Source of the DNA: Actinoplanes sp. NBRC 103695
Lineage (GTDB): Bacteria; Actinomycetota; Actinomycetes; Mycobacteriales; Micromonosporaceae
NCBI RefSeq assembly: GCF_030269485.1
Contig: NZ_BSTL01000018.1
Span: 147,260-211,259, forward strand
Reading direction: 5' to 3'
DNA: 64,000 nt
Shown: positions 1 through 8,247 of the stretch, one piece after another
Layout of the letters: each line of letters begins with the position of its first letter
Numbering within the stretch: the stretch's first letter is position 1
Made by a program: the position numbers and the translations under genes
Notes under the pieces: generated by a model
Databases searched by the model: none
What the model saw: only the letters and a program-made list of their open reading frames with translations
What the model was told of the DNA's origin: nothing

Positions 1-1296
1 GGTCATCAGGCCGCGGAAGTTGGGGTTCGTGCCGCTGCGTGGCGTGTACCCGCCGCAGTTCTGGGTCCGTACCAGGCAGTTGACCGCCTGCTGGACGGCG
101 GCCGGCCCGACGTACCCGTTGCCCGCGCTGACCGACGACGGCGCGCCGAACGCGATCTGGTCCTCCCGCAACGCCGGGAACTGGTTGGCCGTGTTGCCCG
201 CCACCGGGAAGCCGGCCAGCAGCATGTCGGTCATCGCGATGTGGAAGTCCGCGCCGCCCATCGTGTGGTACTGGTTGTCCAGCCCCATGATCGGGCCGGA
301 GTTGTAGTCCTGGACGTGCAACACCGTGAGGTCGTTGCGCAGCGCGTAGATGACCGGCAGGTAGGAACCCGCCCGCGGGTCCTGGCCACCCCACGGCCCG
401 GAGCCGTAGTACTGGTAGCCGAGCTGCACGAAGAACGTCTCCGGCGCCATGGTCAGCACGAACCCGGCGCCGTAGCGGGCCTTGAGCGTGCGCAGCGCCG
501 AGATCAGGTTGACGATCACCGGGCTGGTCGGGTTCTTGAAGTCGGTGTCGCCGGTGTTGAGCGAGAGCGAGTGGCCCTCGAAGTCGACGTCGACGCCGTC
601 CAGGCCGTACCTGTCGATGATCCCGCCGACCGTCTGGACGAACTTGTCCCGTGCCGCCGTGCTGCTGAGCTGCACCTGGCCGTTCTGCCCACCGATGGAG
701 AGCAGCGCCTTCTTGCCGGCCTGACGCTTGGCGCGGATGGCCGCGATGAACTGCGCCTCGGTCTCCACGCCGGGGCACTCGGCCGCCGGGCAGAGGGTGA
801 ACCGGATGTCACCCGAGGTCGGGCTGGTCGGCTCGCCGAAGGCCAGGTTGATGATGTCCCAGTCGGCGGGCACGTCAGACATCCGCAGGTAGCCGGAGCC
901 GTTGGCGAAGCTGGCGTGCAGGTAGCCGATCAGCGCGTGCTTCGGCAGTCCGCCGACGGGCGGCGGGTCGGTCGGTGGATCCGTGGGCGGATCGGTCGGT
1001 GGGTCGGTGGGCGGATCCGTGGGCGGGTCGGTGGGCGGGGTGCTGCCGCCGCAGACGCCGTCGTCGGCCCAGACGTCCCACTGGCCGCTGTGCGAGGACG
1101 GGCTCTCGTTCTGGGTCCACCACTTGGCCCGGTAGTTGTGGCCGGACTGGGAGGCGGTGTTCCCGCCGACATAGACGGTGGAGGCGCTCCACGGTGCCGC
1201 ACAGGCGGCCGCGGCGCCGGCGCTGGACGCCAGGTAGAAAACCGACCCGGTCGCCGCCAGCACGGCGGCCGAGGCCATCACGAGGGATCGACGCAT
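1..1296 (-). CDS. Secreted GH18 chitinase with CBM5/12, 3' end beyond window
   Basis: The enzyme hydrolyses chitin outside the cell. I see an N-terminal signal peptide (about residues 1-29), a small aromatic-rich CBM5/12-type chitin-binding module (about 30-75), a threonine-aspartate-proline repeat linker, and a GH18 barrel starting near KHALIGYLHA. The barrel holds the catalytic signature DGVDVDFE at 577-600, whose last glutamate is the proton donor. 432 codons are present without a stop, so the gene runs off the left edge. From the family I expect only a few dozen residues to be missing. The ATG at 1296 is the first codon of the signal peptide. It lies 18 bp behind the ATPase gene on the same strand, but a shared GH-type operator just upstream suggests its own promoter. 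Confidence 0.93.
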   Translation of the reverse strand, partial: MRRSLVMASAAVLAATGSVFYLASSAGAAAACAAPWSASTVYVGGNTASQSGHNYRAKWWTQNESPSSHSGQWDVWADDGVCGGSTPPTDPPTDPPTDPPTDPPTDPPTDPPPVGGLPKHALIGYLHASFANGSGYLRMSDVPADWDIINLAFGEPTSPTSGDIRFTLCPAAECPGVETEAQFIAAIRAKRQAGKKALLSIGGQNGQVQLSSTAARDKFVQTVGGIIDRYGLDGVDVDFEGHSLSLNTGDTDFKNPTSPVIVNLISALRTLKARYGAGFVLTMAPETFFVQLGYQYYGSGPWGGQDPRAGSYLPVIYALRNDLTVLHVQDYNSGPIMGLDNQYHTMGGADFHIAMTDMLLAGFPVAGNTANQFPALREDQIAFGAPSSVSAGNGYVGPAAVQQAVNCLVRTQNCGGYTPRSGTNPNFRGLMT

Positions 1297-1302
1297 GGCT
1301 AA

Positions 1303-1318
1303 TTATTAGGACTGTTAA
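1303..1318. promoter_or_regulatory. Operator-like element upstream of chitinase
   Basis: The 16-mer TTATTAGGACTGTTAA lies just in front of the chitinase start and overlaps the end of the ATPase gene. It matches 14 of 16 bases of the element at 57243-57258 in front of the GH16 gene. TTA...TAA half sites resemble operators of ROK-family regulators of chitosanase and other secreted hydrolases in Streptomyces (CsnR type). The regulator is not encoded in this window, so the assignment is inference. Confidence 0.5.
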
Positions 1319-1992
1319 CCATAAGTGTCCAGCCCTGTGAACGGCGAAAATCCTTTCCATACGAGCTTGCCGTGATCGAGCACCACGATCCGGTCCGCCA
1401 TGTCCACGGCCTCGTCCCGGTCGTGGGTCACATAGATCGTGGTGATGCCGAGGCGTTTGGTCAGCGCCACGATGTCCCCGCGCAGCTCGGCCCAGATCCG
1501 CGGGTCGACGTTGGACAGCGGCTCGTCCAGCAGCAGGATCGCGGGGCGGCGGACGATCGCCCGGGCCATCGCCACGCGCTGGCGCTGCCCGCGGGACAGA
1601 TGCGCGGGGAGCCGGCCGAGCAGATCGGCGATGCCCAGGTGCCGGGCGGCCTCGGCAACCCGCTCACCGACGTCCGAGTGGGCGCCGCGCAACGGGAAGC
1701 CGATGTTCTGCGCCACGGTCAGGTGCTGGTAGACCGAGTAGCTCTGGAAGACCACCGCGATCACCGCCTCGCGGTCCGGCAGGTCGGCCAGGGGCACACC
1801 GCCGACCTCGATCGAACCCGTGGTCGGCGTCTCCAGCCCGCCGAGCAGGCGCAGCAGCGTGGTCTTGCCGCTGCCACCCTCGCCGAGCAGCACCAGGAAC
1901 TCGCCGGAGGCGACCTCCAGCGTGACGTCGTCGAGGGCAACGACACCCGGCTCGAAAACCTTGGTGAGTGCCTCGACACGAACAGCGACCAT
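1315..1992 (-). CDS. ABC-type ATPase, short, lacking TOBE domain
   Basis: This is an ATP-binding cassette protein of about 225 residues. Visible motifs in order are Walker A (GEGGSGKTT), Q-loop (VVFQSYS), signature LSRGQ, Walker B (ILLLDEP) and H-loop (THDRDEA). Sequence style is that of sugar-importer ATPases (MsmK/UgpC type), but the protein ends right after the H-loop region and lacks the C-terminal TOBE domain, and no permease or binding protein lies beside it. I chose ATG 1992; a GTG at 2028 is in frame but would overlap the preceding gene's stop. Being last in the operon with the M50 and leader-like genes, it may energise their export, but that is inference. Confidence 0.85.
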   Translation of the reverse strand: MVAVRVEALTKVFEPGVVALDDVTLEVASGEFLVLLGEGGSGKTTLLRLLGGLETPTTGSIEVGGVPLADLPDREAVIAVVFQSYSVYQHLTVAQNIGFPLRGAHSDVGERVAEAARHLGIADLLGRLPAHLSRGQRQRVAMARAIVRRPAILLLDEPLSNVDPRIWAELRGDIVALTKRLGITTIYVTHDRDEAVDMADRIVVLDHGKLVWKGFSPFTGLDTYG

Positions 1993-2012
1993 CACCACAT
2001 GGTGCGGCTTGA

Positions 2013-2756
2013 TCAGTCGTTGTGCCACACGGTGCGGTCGAGCCAGCCGTTGTTGTTGTCGTCGTACATCGTCTTCTCGAACACGCCGTCCTTGTCCCGG
2101 TCGATGGTGGCCTCGTCCACCTTCCAGTCGCGGTCGAAGTCACGCCCGATGAAGTCGACCTTCCCGTCGGCGTTCACGTCGACCATGATGTCGACGCCGC
2201 CGTCCTCCCGGGCCGAGTACGTGGCCTTGTCCCAGTCGCCGTCGCCGTCCGCGTCCACCCTGTTGCGGTAGTTGCCGACACCCTCGAAATGCTTGGCCGG
2301 CGCCTCGTGCTCGACCGGGGGCGACACCTCCTTGACGACCTCGGCGTGCGCGGTCGAGACGGCATCACCCATCCGGGCAACCGCGGGCACCTCGTCCAGG
2401 TCACGGCCCGGCGCGTCGCCCAGCGCCGAATGCGCGCCGATCATGCTGCCCCCACCACCCGGGGCCGGCGGGACACCCTCCGCGACAGTGTGCGCGGCGA
2501 CCCCGGCCGCCGACCCGAACTCGGACCAGTCCCCGAGCGTCGAGAAGAGGCCGAACGTGCTGGATTTCGTGGTCCGCCCCTCGACGACCGAGGCCGCGCC
2601 GCCGGTGTCACCGGGGGACATCTGACTGCGCAGCAGCTCGATCTCGTCCTCGCCCAGCTGGTAACCGGCCAGGGCCCGGTCCGGGTCCTCGGCCAGCGCG
2701 GCGGCGAACGGCGGGTCGCTGAGCAGCCGTTCGAGCACATCGTCGAAGTCGCTCAT
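2013..2756 (-). CDS. Leader-like N-terminus plus calcium-binding repeat protein, unknown function
   Basis: I do not recognise a named family for this 247-residue protein. The first 46 residues form an acidic helical segment (DPPFAAALAEDPDRALAGY...) of the style seen in LigA-like, Nif11-like and NHLP leader regions of secreted or modified peptides. A glycine/alanine-rich middle follows. The last 85 residues carry five D-x-D-x-D/N-G type loops (DADGDGDWD, DVNADGKVD, DFDRDWKVD, DRDKDGVFE, DDNNNGWLD), as in EF-hand, dockerin or TSP3 calcium-binding repeats. No Sec signal peptide is visible. It lies between a zinc-finger gene and an ATPase in an operon headed by a PqqD-M50 membrane protein, so it could be the exported substrate. 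ATG 2756 is preferred to 2777 because the leader pattern starts there. Confidence 0.75.
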   Translation of the reverse strand: MSDFDDVLERLLSDPPFAAALAEDPDRALAGYQLGEDEIELLRSQMSPGDTGGAASVVEGRTTKSSTFGLFSTLGDWSEFGSAAGVAAHTVAEGVPPAPGGGGSMIGAHSALGDAPGRDLDEVPAVARMGDAVSTAHAEVVKEVSPPVEHEAPAKHFEGVGNYRNRVDADGDGDWDKATYSAREDGGVDIMVDVNADGKVDFIGRDFDRDWKVDEATIDRDKDGVFEKTMYDDNNNGWLDRTVWHND

Positions 2757-2809
2757 CGGCTCACCGTAAACGAGCACGTCCAGCCGCTGTATCGGGCATT
2801 AGGGCGGTC

Positions 2810-3025
2810 CTAGTCCATCTCCGGCATGGCCACCGGCTGGGGACGCGGCCGGCACGTGCCGCACTGGACGGCATCCTCGACCACCAGCGCCTCGGCACGT
2901 TGGCGGGTCTCCGACCGGCTCACCTGGAGCAGGTACGGCCCGAAACGGGCGTGGTCCTCACAGACCCCCCGGCCACAGAACCGGCACGTCGCCCGCGCCG
3001 CCTTGGCGCAGAACCAGCAGAGCAC
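2810..3025 (-). CDS. Small zinc-finger protein (71 aa), unknown function
   Basis: A 71-residue protein rich in zinc-ligand pairs: CWFC at the start, CRFCGRGVCEDH in the middle and CGTC near the end. This could bind two zinc ions in a treble-clef or B-box-like arrangement. No enzyme motif is present. It sits 58 bp downstream of the M50/cNMP/FecR gene and 53 bp upstream of the leader-like gene on the same strand, so it is probably co-transcribed. A role as an adaptor for the membrane protein is possible but not shown. The ATG at 3025 gives CWFC immediately after the start. Confidence 0.7.
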   Translation of the reverse strand: MLCWFCAKAARATCRFCGRGVCEDHARFGPYLLQVSRSETRQRAEALVVEDAVQCGTCRPRPQPVAMPEMD

Positions 3026-3083
3026 GTCAGCAGTCCTCCATCGAGAAGATCATCATCCGGGGATCAGATTAGCCGGACCCGGC

Positions 3084-6000
3084 CTAGCCGATGATCGGTC
3101 CGTCGTCGGTCTCCGAGGGCGACGGCGACGAACTGCTCGGCGGGTTCGACGACGGCTGCTCCGACGGCGGGGTCGAAGGCTGCGACGGCGGGTTCGACGA
3201 CGGGCGCGTCGGCGGGACCGGATCCGGGTCGTCCGGTTCGTTCGCCGGCGGCGGGTTGTCGTCGTCCTCGTCGTCGTCCTGGTTGTTGCCGCCCGGCTGC
3301 GGGATCGGGTCCGGTTCGGGGACCTCCTCGACCGGAGGCGTCGAGGACTCCACCACCGACGGCGTGACCGGCGGCTCGGAGGGCAGGTCGGCGGACGGCT
3401 CCTCGCTCGGCCCGGCCGCCGGCGGCTCGACGGCGATGCCGTCGCCGCAGGACAACGCGCTGTTCGTCGGCGTCGACCGGCTGCCGTCCACGTCCACCTT
3501 TCCGGTGGACACGGTGACCGTGGCCGGGTCGATCGAGAACCAGGCCTTGCCCGCGTTCGTGACCTCGCCCAGCGGCCGGGTGACCACCAGGTTGATCGGC
3601 CGGTACGCGGTGCTGGTGCTGGTCGTGTCGGCGAGCAGCCGGCCGCCCTGCAGGTTCAACGTGCCGCTCGGCTGCCGGTCCCGGCCCAGCCCGGGGGCGA
3701 GCGCGCCGATCTCGGTGGTCGACCCGCCGCACAGCAGCGCCGCCGATCCGCCGGTGAACGTGATCAGGCCGGTCGCCTTGTCGGAGACCTCGATCTCGGC
3801 GCCCGCGGCGACGAACCGCCGCTCCCCCGCGGCCAGCACGGTCAGCTTGCCGTCGACCTTCAGGGTGATCCGGCCGCGCTCCGAGGAGACCAGCGCGCGG
3901 CTCGCCGGCATCTCGGCCCAGGCCGGGCCGGGCGCGATGTTCGCCGTCGTCAGCAGCAGCGCGAGCAGCAGAACCAACAGGACGAGCCACCACATCCGGC
4001 GCAGGAAACGCTTGTCGACCTCGGGGTCCTCGGTGCCGTCCGGCGGGCCGGGCGGCACCATCAGCGGCGGGTAGTCCTCCGGGTTCTTGCCGAACGCGGG
4101 CGCGCCGTGCCCCTCGACGACCGGAGCGCCGGCCAGCGCGCCACCACCCACCAGGGGCGGCAGGCTCGAGGCGTCAGGCATGACCCACAACCTCACCGGG
4201 GTACGCGTCTGAGCGACCATCCCGGGACTGCCGTCACCCACCGGGCCGACCAGGGTGCCACGGCGCAACTCGGTGCCGTCGGCCATGGCGATCACGCCGG
4301 ACTCCACGACGACCGCCTGCGTGGGGCTGACCAGCATCACCGGCGCGCCCGGCTCCAGGTCGACCGGGTGCGCGGCGGCGATCAGGGCCAGCTGCTCGTC
4401 ACCCTCGAGGGCGGCGAGCGCCGGAGTGTCCGCGAACAGCGCCTCGGCCTCGGCCCGGTCCACCGGCGGCGGTCCGGGCAGCGGGCCGATCACGGCCGCC
4501 ACGGTCGCGGTCGGAACACTCAGAAGCGTGGTGCCGGCGGTGTGCCAGTCGAGCGTGGTGGCCCGGCCGGTGAGCGCGTTGCCCAGGCCGACGACGCCGC
4601 CGGGGCCGACGTGGTGCCGGATCGTGCCGCCCGGGTCGCCGGGACGCCGGCCCTGCAGGGCGCCGTCCACGACCACGTAGACCGCGGTCTGCGGGCCGCC
4701 GGCCATCACCATCTGCTTGCCCTGGGACGGCCGTACCCAGCGGGCCCGCGCGGCCAGCCCGTGCAGCGCGTGCTCGGGCAGGCCGCCCAGGTCGGAGTTG
4801 CGCAACGCCTCGACCCGGCGGGGCAGGTCGGTCTCGCGCTGCTTCTCCGCGGCACGGGCCCGGGACTTGCGCCACGACCGGCTGAGCCGGCGCAGACCGA
4901 GGTGGATCAGCGGGGCGCAGAGGCCCAGCACGATCAGGACCAGCAGCAGCTGGGCGGCGGGCCCGCTGTGCCAGAGGCCGGTGGCCACCCCGCTGACCCG
5001 GTCCGACCACATCCGGTACGCCAGGTTCGCCGCCACCACCAGCCAGAGCAGGGCCAGCACGCCGTACAACGCGATGATCCGTCCCTCGCGGTCCAGCGAG
5101 GACCAGCGCGGCGGGCGGCCCCGCAACCGGCTGCCGACCCAGGACAACCCGCGAGCCCGCAGGTTGGGGATCTCCAGCCAGTCCATCAGCAGGTAGTAGC
5201 CGTCCAGCGCGATGAACGGGTTGAGGTTGAACAGCACGTTGATGTACCAGGCGAAGGCCAGCTTGAACGCCAGCCCGGCGACCGCTGGCACGAACAGGCC
5301 GACCAGCTGCATGCCGCCGGCCAGCACCAGGCCGGTGAGCGGGCCGACCGCGGTCACCAGGATCCGGGCCTTGCGTCCGGCCATCCACACGTCGGTGGTG
5401 TCGACGAAGACCGACGGGATGCCGAAGTAGACCAGCAGACCGGCCGCGGGCACCTCCCGCCCGGCATGTTTGGTGGCCAGGGCGTGACCGAGCTCGTGAC
5501 AGGCCAGCGCCACGACGTTGAGCAGCAGCAGGAGGGCCGCGCCGAGCAGGTACGACCCGTTGGTCAGGAAGAGCGCCTCGGCGCCGCTCGCCCAGGTCCA
5601 GCCGAAGACGCCCAGACCGGCGACGGCGATCACGGCGAGAACGATCGCGGCGGGCCGGGTGAACAGGAAGCGGGCGCCGCCGCGGTAGAGCGCGGAGACG
5701 AAGCCGTCGATGTCGGTGACCAGCATGCGCCGGCCACGCGCGGCGTTCAGAAGGCCGCGGCCCACCCGCGCCGGCAGCGGCTTGCGGACGATCTCCTGCA
5801 GCGGGCGGAAGGCGTCGAGCGGCAGTTCCTCGAGCATCCGGTTGCCGGCCAGGTCGGCGACCACCCGGCGGACCTGATCGGGGGCGAGCCGGCCGGCGAT
5901 CCGGGCGAACTCGGCGACCAGCCGGGCCACCGTGAGTGAGCCGTCCATGATCTGGGCGAGCTCCCACTCCTCCGGAGTGAGACGCAGATAGCAGGCGCGC

Positions 6001-6221
6001 GAGCCGTCGTCGGGAGACCGCACCATGACGTACGCGGGACCGCGCACGCTGGCCAGCTCGACCGCCTCGACACCCACCCGCAGCACCGGACGTGCCCGGG
6101 TCGGGTTGAGCCGGTCGACGATCGCCGCCCAGAGCCCAGGGTCGGCCGGACCGATCGGCTCGCCCGGCGGCCGCCCCGCCAACGCCTCCCAGACGTTCAT
6201 CCGGGTCTCGACGTACGTCAC
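3084..6221 (-). CDS. PqqD-like / M50 metalloprotease / cNMP-binding / FecR membrane protein
   Basis: A 1045-residue multidomain membrane protein. In order: a PqqD-like winged-helix region (about 75-145); a membrane zinc protease of family M50 with HELGH at 242-246 and the second ligand motif NLNPFIALDGYY near 332-343, among several hydrophobic helices; one or two cyclic-nucleotide-binding-like beta barrels (about 495-580 and 600-690); another transmembrane segment (743-760); a FecR-like domain (about 775-912); and a long Pro/Ser/Asp-rich tail. PqqD domains bind leader peptides and M50 proteases cut within membranes, so the neighbouring leader-like protein is a natural substrate candidate. GTG 6221 has AGGGG upstream; a GTG at 6260 is also in frame. 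It heads a four-gene minus-strand operon. Confidence 0.85.
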   Translation of the reverse strand: MTYVETRMNVWEALAGRPPGEPIGPADPGLWAAIVDRLNPTRARPVLRVGVEAVELASVRGPAYVMVRSPDDGSRACYLRLTPEEWELAQIMDGSLTVARLVAEFARIAGRLAPDQVRRVVADLAGNRMLEELPLDAFRPLQEIVRKPLPARVGRGLLNAARGRRMLVTDIDGFVSALYRGGARFLFTRPAAIVLAVIAVAGLGVFGWTWASGAEALFLTNGSYLLGAALLLLLNVVALACHELGHALATKHAGREVPAAGLLVYFGIPSVFVDTTDVWMAGRKARILVTAVGPLTGLVLAGGMQLVGLFVPAVAGLAFKLAFAWYINVLFNLNPFIALDGYYLLMDWLEIPNLRARGLSWVGSRLRGRPPRWSSLDREGRIIALYGVLALLWLVVAANLAYRMWSDRVSGVATGLWHSGPAAQLLLVLIVLGLCAPLIHLGLRRLSRSWRKSRARAAEKQRETDLPRRVEALRNSDLGGLPEHALHGLAARARWVRPSQGKQMVMAGGPQTAVYVVVDGALQGRRPGDPGGTIRHHVGPGGVVGLGNALTGRATTLDWHTAGTTLLSVPTATVAAVIGPLPGPPPVDRAEAEALFADTPALAALEGDEQLALIAAAHPVDLEPGAPVMLVSPTQAVVVESGVIAMADGTELRRGTLVGPVGDGSPGMVAQTRTPVRLWVMPDASSLPPLVGGGALAGAPVVEGHGAPAFGKNPEDYPPLMVPPGPPDGTEDPEVDKRFLRRMWWLVLLVLLLALLLTTANIAPGPAWAEMPASRALVSSERGRITLKVDGKLTVLAAGERRFVAAGAEIEVSDKATGLITFTGGSAALLCGGSTTEIGALAPGLGRDRQPSGTLNLQGGRLLADTTSTSTAYRPINLVVTRPLGEVTNAGKAWFSIDPATVTVSTGKVDVDGSRSTPTNSALSCGDGIAVEPPAAGPSEEPSADLPSEPPVTPSVVESSTPPVEEVPEPDPIPQPGGNNQDDDEDDDNPPPANEPDDPDPVPPTRPSSNPPSQPSTPPSEQPSSNPPSSSSPSPSETDDGPIIG

Positions 6222-6363
6222 TCCGCTGCCCCTCGCCTTGCGCCCCTTCGGCGCGCCCACGCCGCAGGCGAGGGTAAGCGCTCGGAACCTGGCAAAGCGA
6301 GCCCCTAGCAGAGAAAGGCAAGCGATACGCCGACAAAGGGCCCATAAAAGAAACCAAAAGGGA

Positions 6364-6410
6364 GCGGTGGGTGACCCCGGTCAACCCCCTTGACCGAGAT
6401 CACCCACCGC
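6364..6410 (-). terminator. Hairpin terminator after the HtrA-like gene
   Basis: GCGGTGGGTGA and TCACCCACCGC form an outer stem, with GGTCAA/TTGACC as an inner stem. It lies between the stop of the protease gene (6457) and the start of the M50 gene, so it separates the two units. There is no long T-run. Confidence 0.6.
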
Positions 6411-6456
6411 ATGGGAGGTGACGCCGTCCGATGGCCCGGGCGGCGCCGCGTCTTGA

Positions 6457-8193
6457 TCAGCCGGCCTCCGCCAAGGTGGCGGTGACCGTCTTCTTCGCAC
6501 CGTCGCGGGAGAAGTCGATCGTCACCTTGTCGCCGACCGCGGCGCCCTGGATCACGCCGACCAGGTCGTCGGAGTCGTTGACCGCCTTGCCGTCGACCGC
6601 GGTGATGACGTCGCCCTGCGCGATGCCCGCCTTGGCCGCGGCGCTGCCCTCGGTGACCGCACGCACCAGGGCCCCGCCGTTCTCGCCCTCGGTGACACTG
6701 ACGCCCAGCGCCGGGTGGCTGACCTTCTTGCCCGCGATCAGCGCGTCGACGACCTGCTTGACCTTGTTGGACGGGATCGCGAAGCCCAGGCCGATGTTGC
6801 CCTGGCTGCCGCCCGAGGTGTAGATCGCCGAGTTGATGCCGATCACCTGGCCGTTGGTGTTGACCAGCGCGCCGCCCGAGTTGCCCGGGTTGATCGGGGC
6901 GTCGGTCTGCAGCAGGCCGGACATCGAGGTGGCGCCGGACTGCTGTTGCTGCGGCGGCTGCTCCTGCTGCTGGCCGCCGAACGGGTTCGGCTGCTGCGGG
7001 TCCTGCTGCTGCGGATCCTGGGGGCTGGGCTGCTCGCTCTCCGACCGGATGGTGCGGTCCTTGGCGCTGATGATGCCGGCGGTGACCGAACCCTCCAGGC
7101 CGAGCGGGCTGCCCAGCGCGAGAACGGTGTCGCCGACCTGCATCTGGGCGCTGTCGCCGAGGGTGGCCGGCTTGAGGCCGGAAACCCCGGTCGCGCGGAT
7201 CACCGCGAGGTCGGTGCGCGGGTCGGTGCCGACGATGGTGGCCGTCGCCTTCTTGCCGTCGGCGAAGATCACGTTGACCGTCTTGCCCCGCGCGGTCGAC
7301 ACCACGTGGTTGTTGGTGACGATGTCGCCGTTGCTGTTCAGTACGACGCCGGAGCCCTCACCGGTGCCGGTGGTGATCGAGACGACGCTGTCCTGCACGG
7401 CCGAGGCGATCTGCGCGAGCGACGAACGGTCGACCACCCGGGTCACCGAGGAGTTGCCGGTCTGCACGGTCGAGTTGCCGTCGTCGTCCATGGCCAGCAC
7501 GGTCGCGGCGCCGATGCCGCCGCCGGCCAGGGCGATCAGGATGGCCGCGAAGCCCGCCACGAAGATCCGCCGGCCACGGCCGGAGGAGGCCGGCCGGGTG
7601 TCGGTCGCGACCGGCTGCACCCAGGTCGGCTGCGTGCCGCCCGTGGGCTGGTAACCGCCCGGGTAGGGCGGCTGCGGCCCGTGACCACCCAGACCGGGGT
7701 GCGGCTGACCGGCAAGCGGCTGACCGGGCTGACCGGACAGCGGCTGACCGGACAGCGGCTGACCGGGGAGCGGCTGACCGGGCTGGCCCGGATGCGGCTG
7801 GCCCGGATGCGGAGCTCCCGCGCCGGCCCACGGCGACGGGCCGGGGTAGCCCGGACCCGGCTGCGGCTGACCCGGGAACTGCTGGCCGTAGGGGTGGTGC
7901 TGCGGTGACTGCCAGGGTGACGCCGAAGGCTGCGGAGGCCCGGAGGCCGGCGGCTGCGCGGCCGGTCCCTCCACGACCGGCTGGGCCGCGGTCGGCGACT
8001 CCACGACCGGCTGCTCGGCGGTTGTCGGCTCGGACTCTCCCCGCTGCGGGCTCGCGCCGGGCACCGGAGTGCCGGCGACGGAAGCGTCCTCGGGTGAGGC
8101 GTCCGCTGGCCGGTGCGACGGCTCCGGAGTCGCCGGAGTCTCGTGCCGCTGCGGGTTGGTCTCGTGCTCGTTCATGGGTCCAACCTTGCCCAT
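6457..8193 (-). CDS. HtrA/DegP-like membrane-anchored serine protease with PDZ domain
   Basis: Envelope quality-control protease, 578 residues. A long Pro/Gln/Gly-rich cytoplasmic N-terminus includes a GQPLSGQP-type tandem repeat (about 130-165). A transmembrane helix spans about 210-235. The trypsin-like domain has His296 (TNNHVV), Asp328 (TDLAVI) and Ser439 (GNSGGAL). A PDZ domain fills the last 90 residues. Unusually, a glutamine/proline-rich insert (about 385-422) lies inside the protease domain just before the catalytic serine. The ATG at 8193 has GGAG six bases upstream; ATG 8175 is possible. It follows a sensor kinase by 54 bp, the arrangement of mycobacterial mprAB-pepD and streptomycete cse-like loci, so the two-component system probably controls it. 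Confidence 0.92.
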   Translation of the reverse strand: MGKVGPMNEHETNPQRHETPATPEPSHRPADASPEDASVAGTPVPGASPQRGESEPTTAEQPVVESPTAAQPVVEGPAAQPPASGPPQPSASPWQSPQHHPYGQQFPGQPQPGPGYPGPSPWAGAGAPHPGQPHPGQPGQPLPGQPLSGQPLSGQPGQPLAGQPHPGLGGHGPQPPYPGGYQPTGGTQPTWVQPVATDTRPASSGRGRRIFVAGFAAILIALAGGGIGAATVLAMDDDGNSTVQTGNSSVTRVVDRSSLAQIASAVQDSVVSITTGTGEGSGVVLNSNGDIVTNNHVVSTARGKTVNVIFADGKKATATIVGTDPRTDLAVIRATGVSGLKPATLGDSAQMQVGDTVLALGSPLGLEGSVTAGIISAKDRTIRSESEQPSPQDPQQQDPQQPNPFGGQQQEQPPQQQQSGATSMSGLLQTDAPINPGNSGGALVNTNGQVIGINSAIYTSGGSQGNIGLGFAIPSNKVKQVVDALIAGKKVSHPALGVSVTEGENGGALVRAVTEGSAAAKAGIAQGDVITAVDGKAVNDSDDLVGVIQGAAVGDKVTIDFSRDGAKKTVTATLAEAG

Positions 8194-8247
8194 CGGGTCT
8201 CCGACGAGACTGTGTTACGGCTGGATGTTTTCTGTGAATGGTGCTTG

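Noticed and set aside
2826..5939. 1037-codon open frame on the plus strand opposite the M50 gene
   Set aside because: It is a high-GC mirror frame, Arg/Gly/Gln-rich with no domain, while the minus strand encodes clear motifs.
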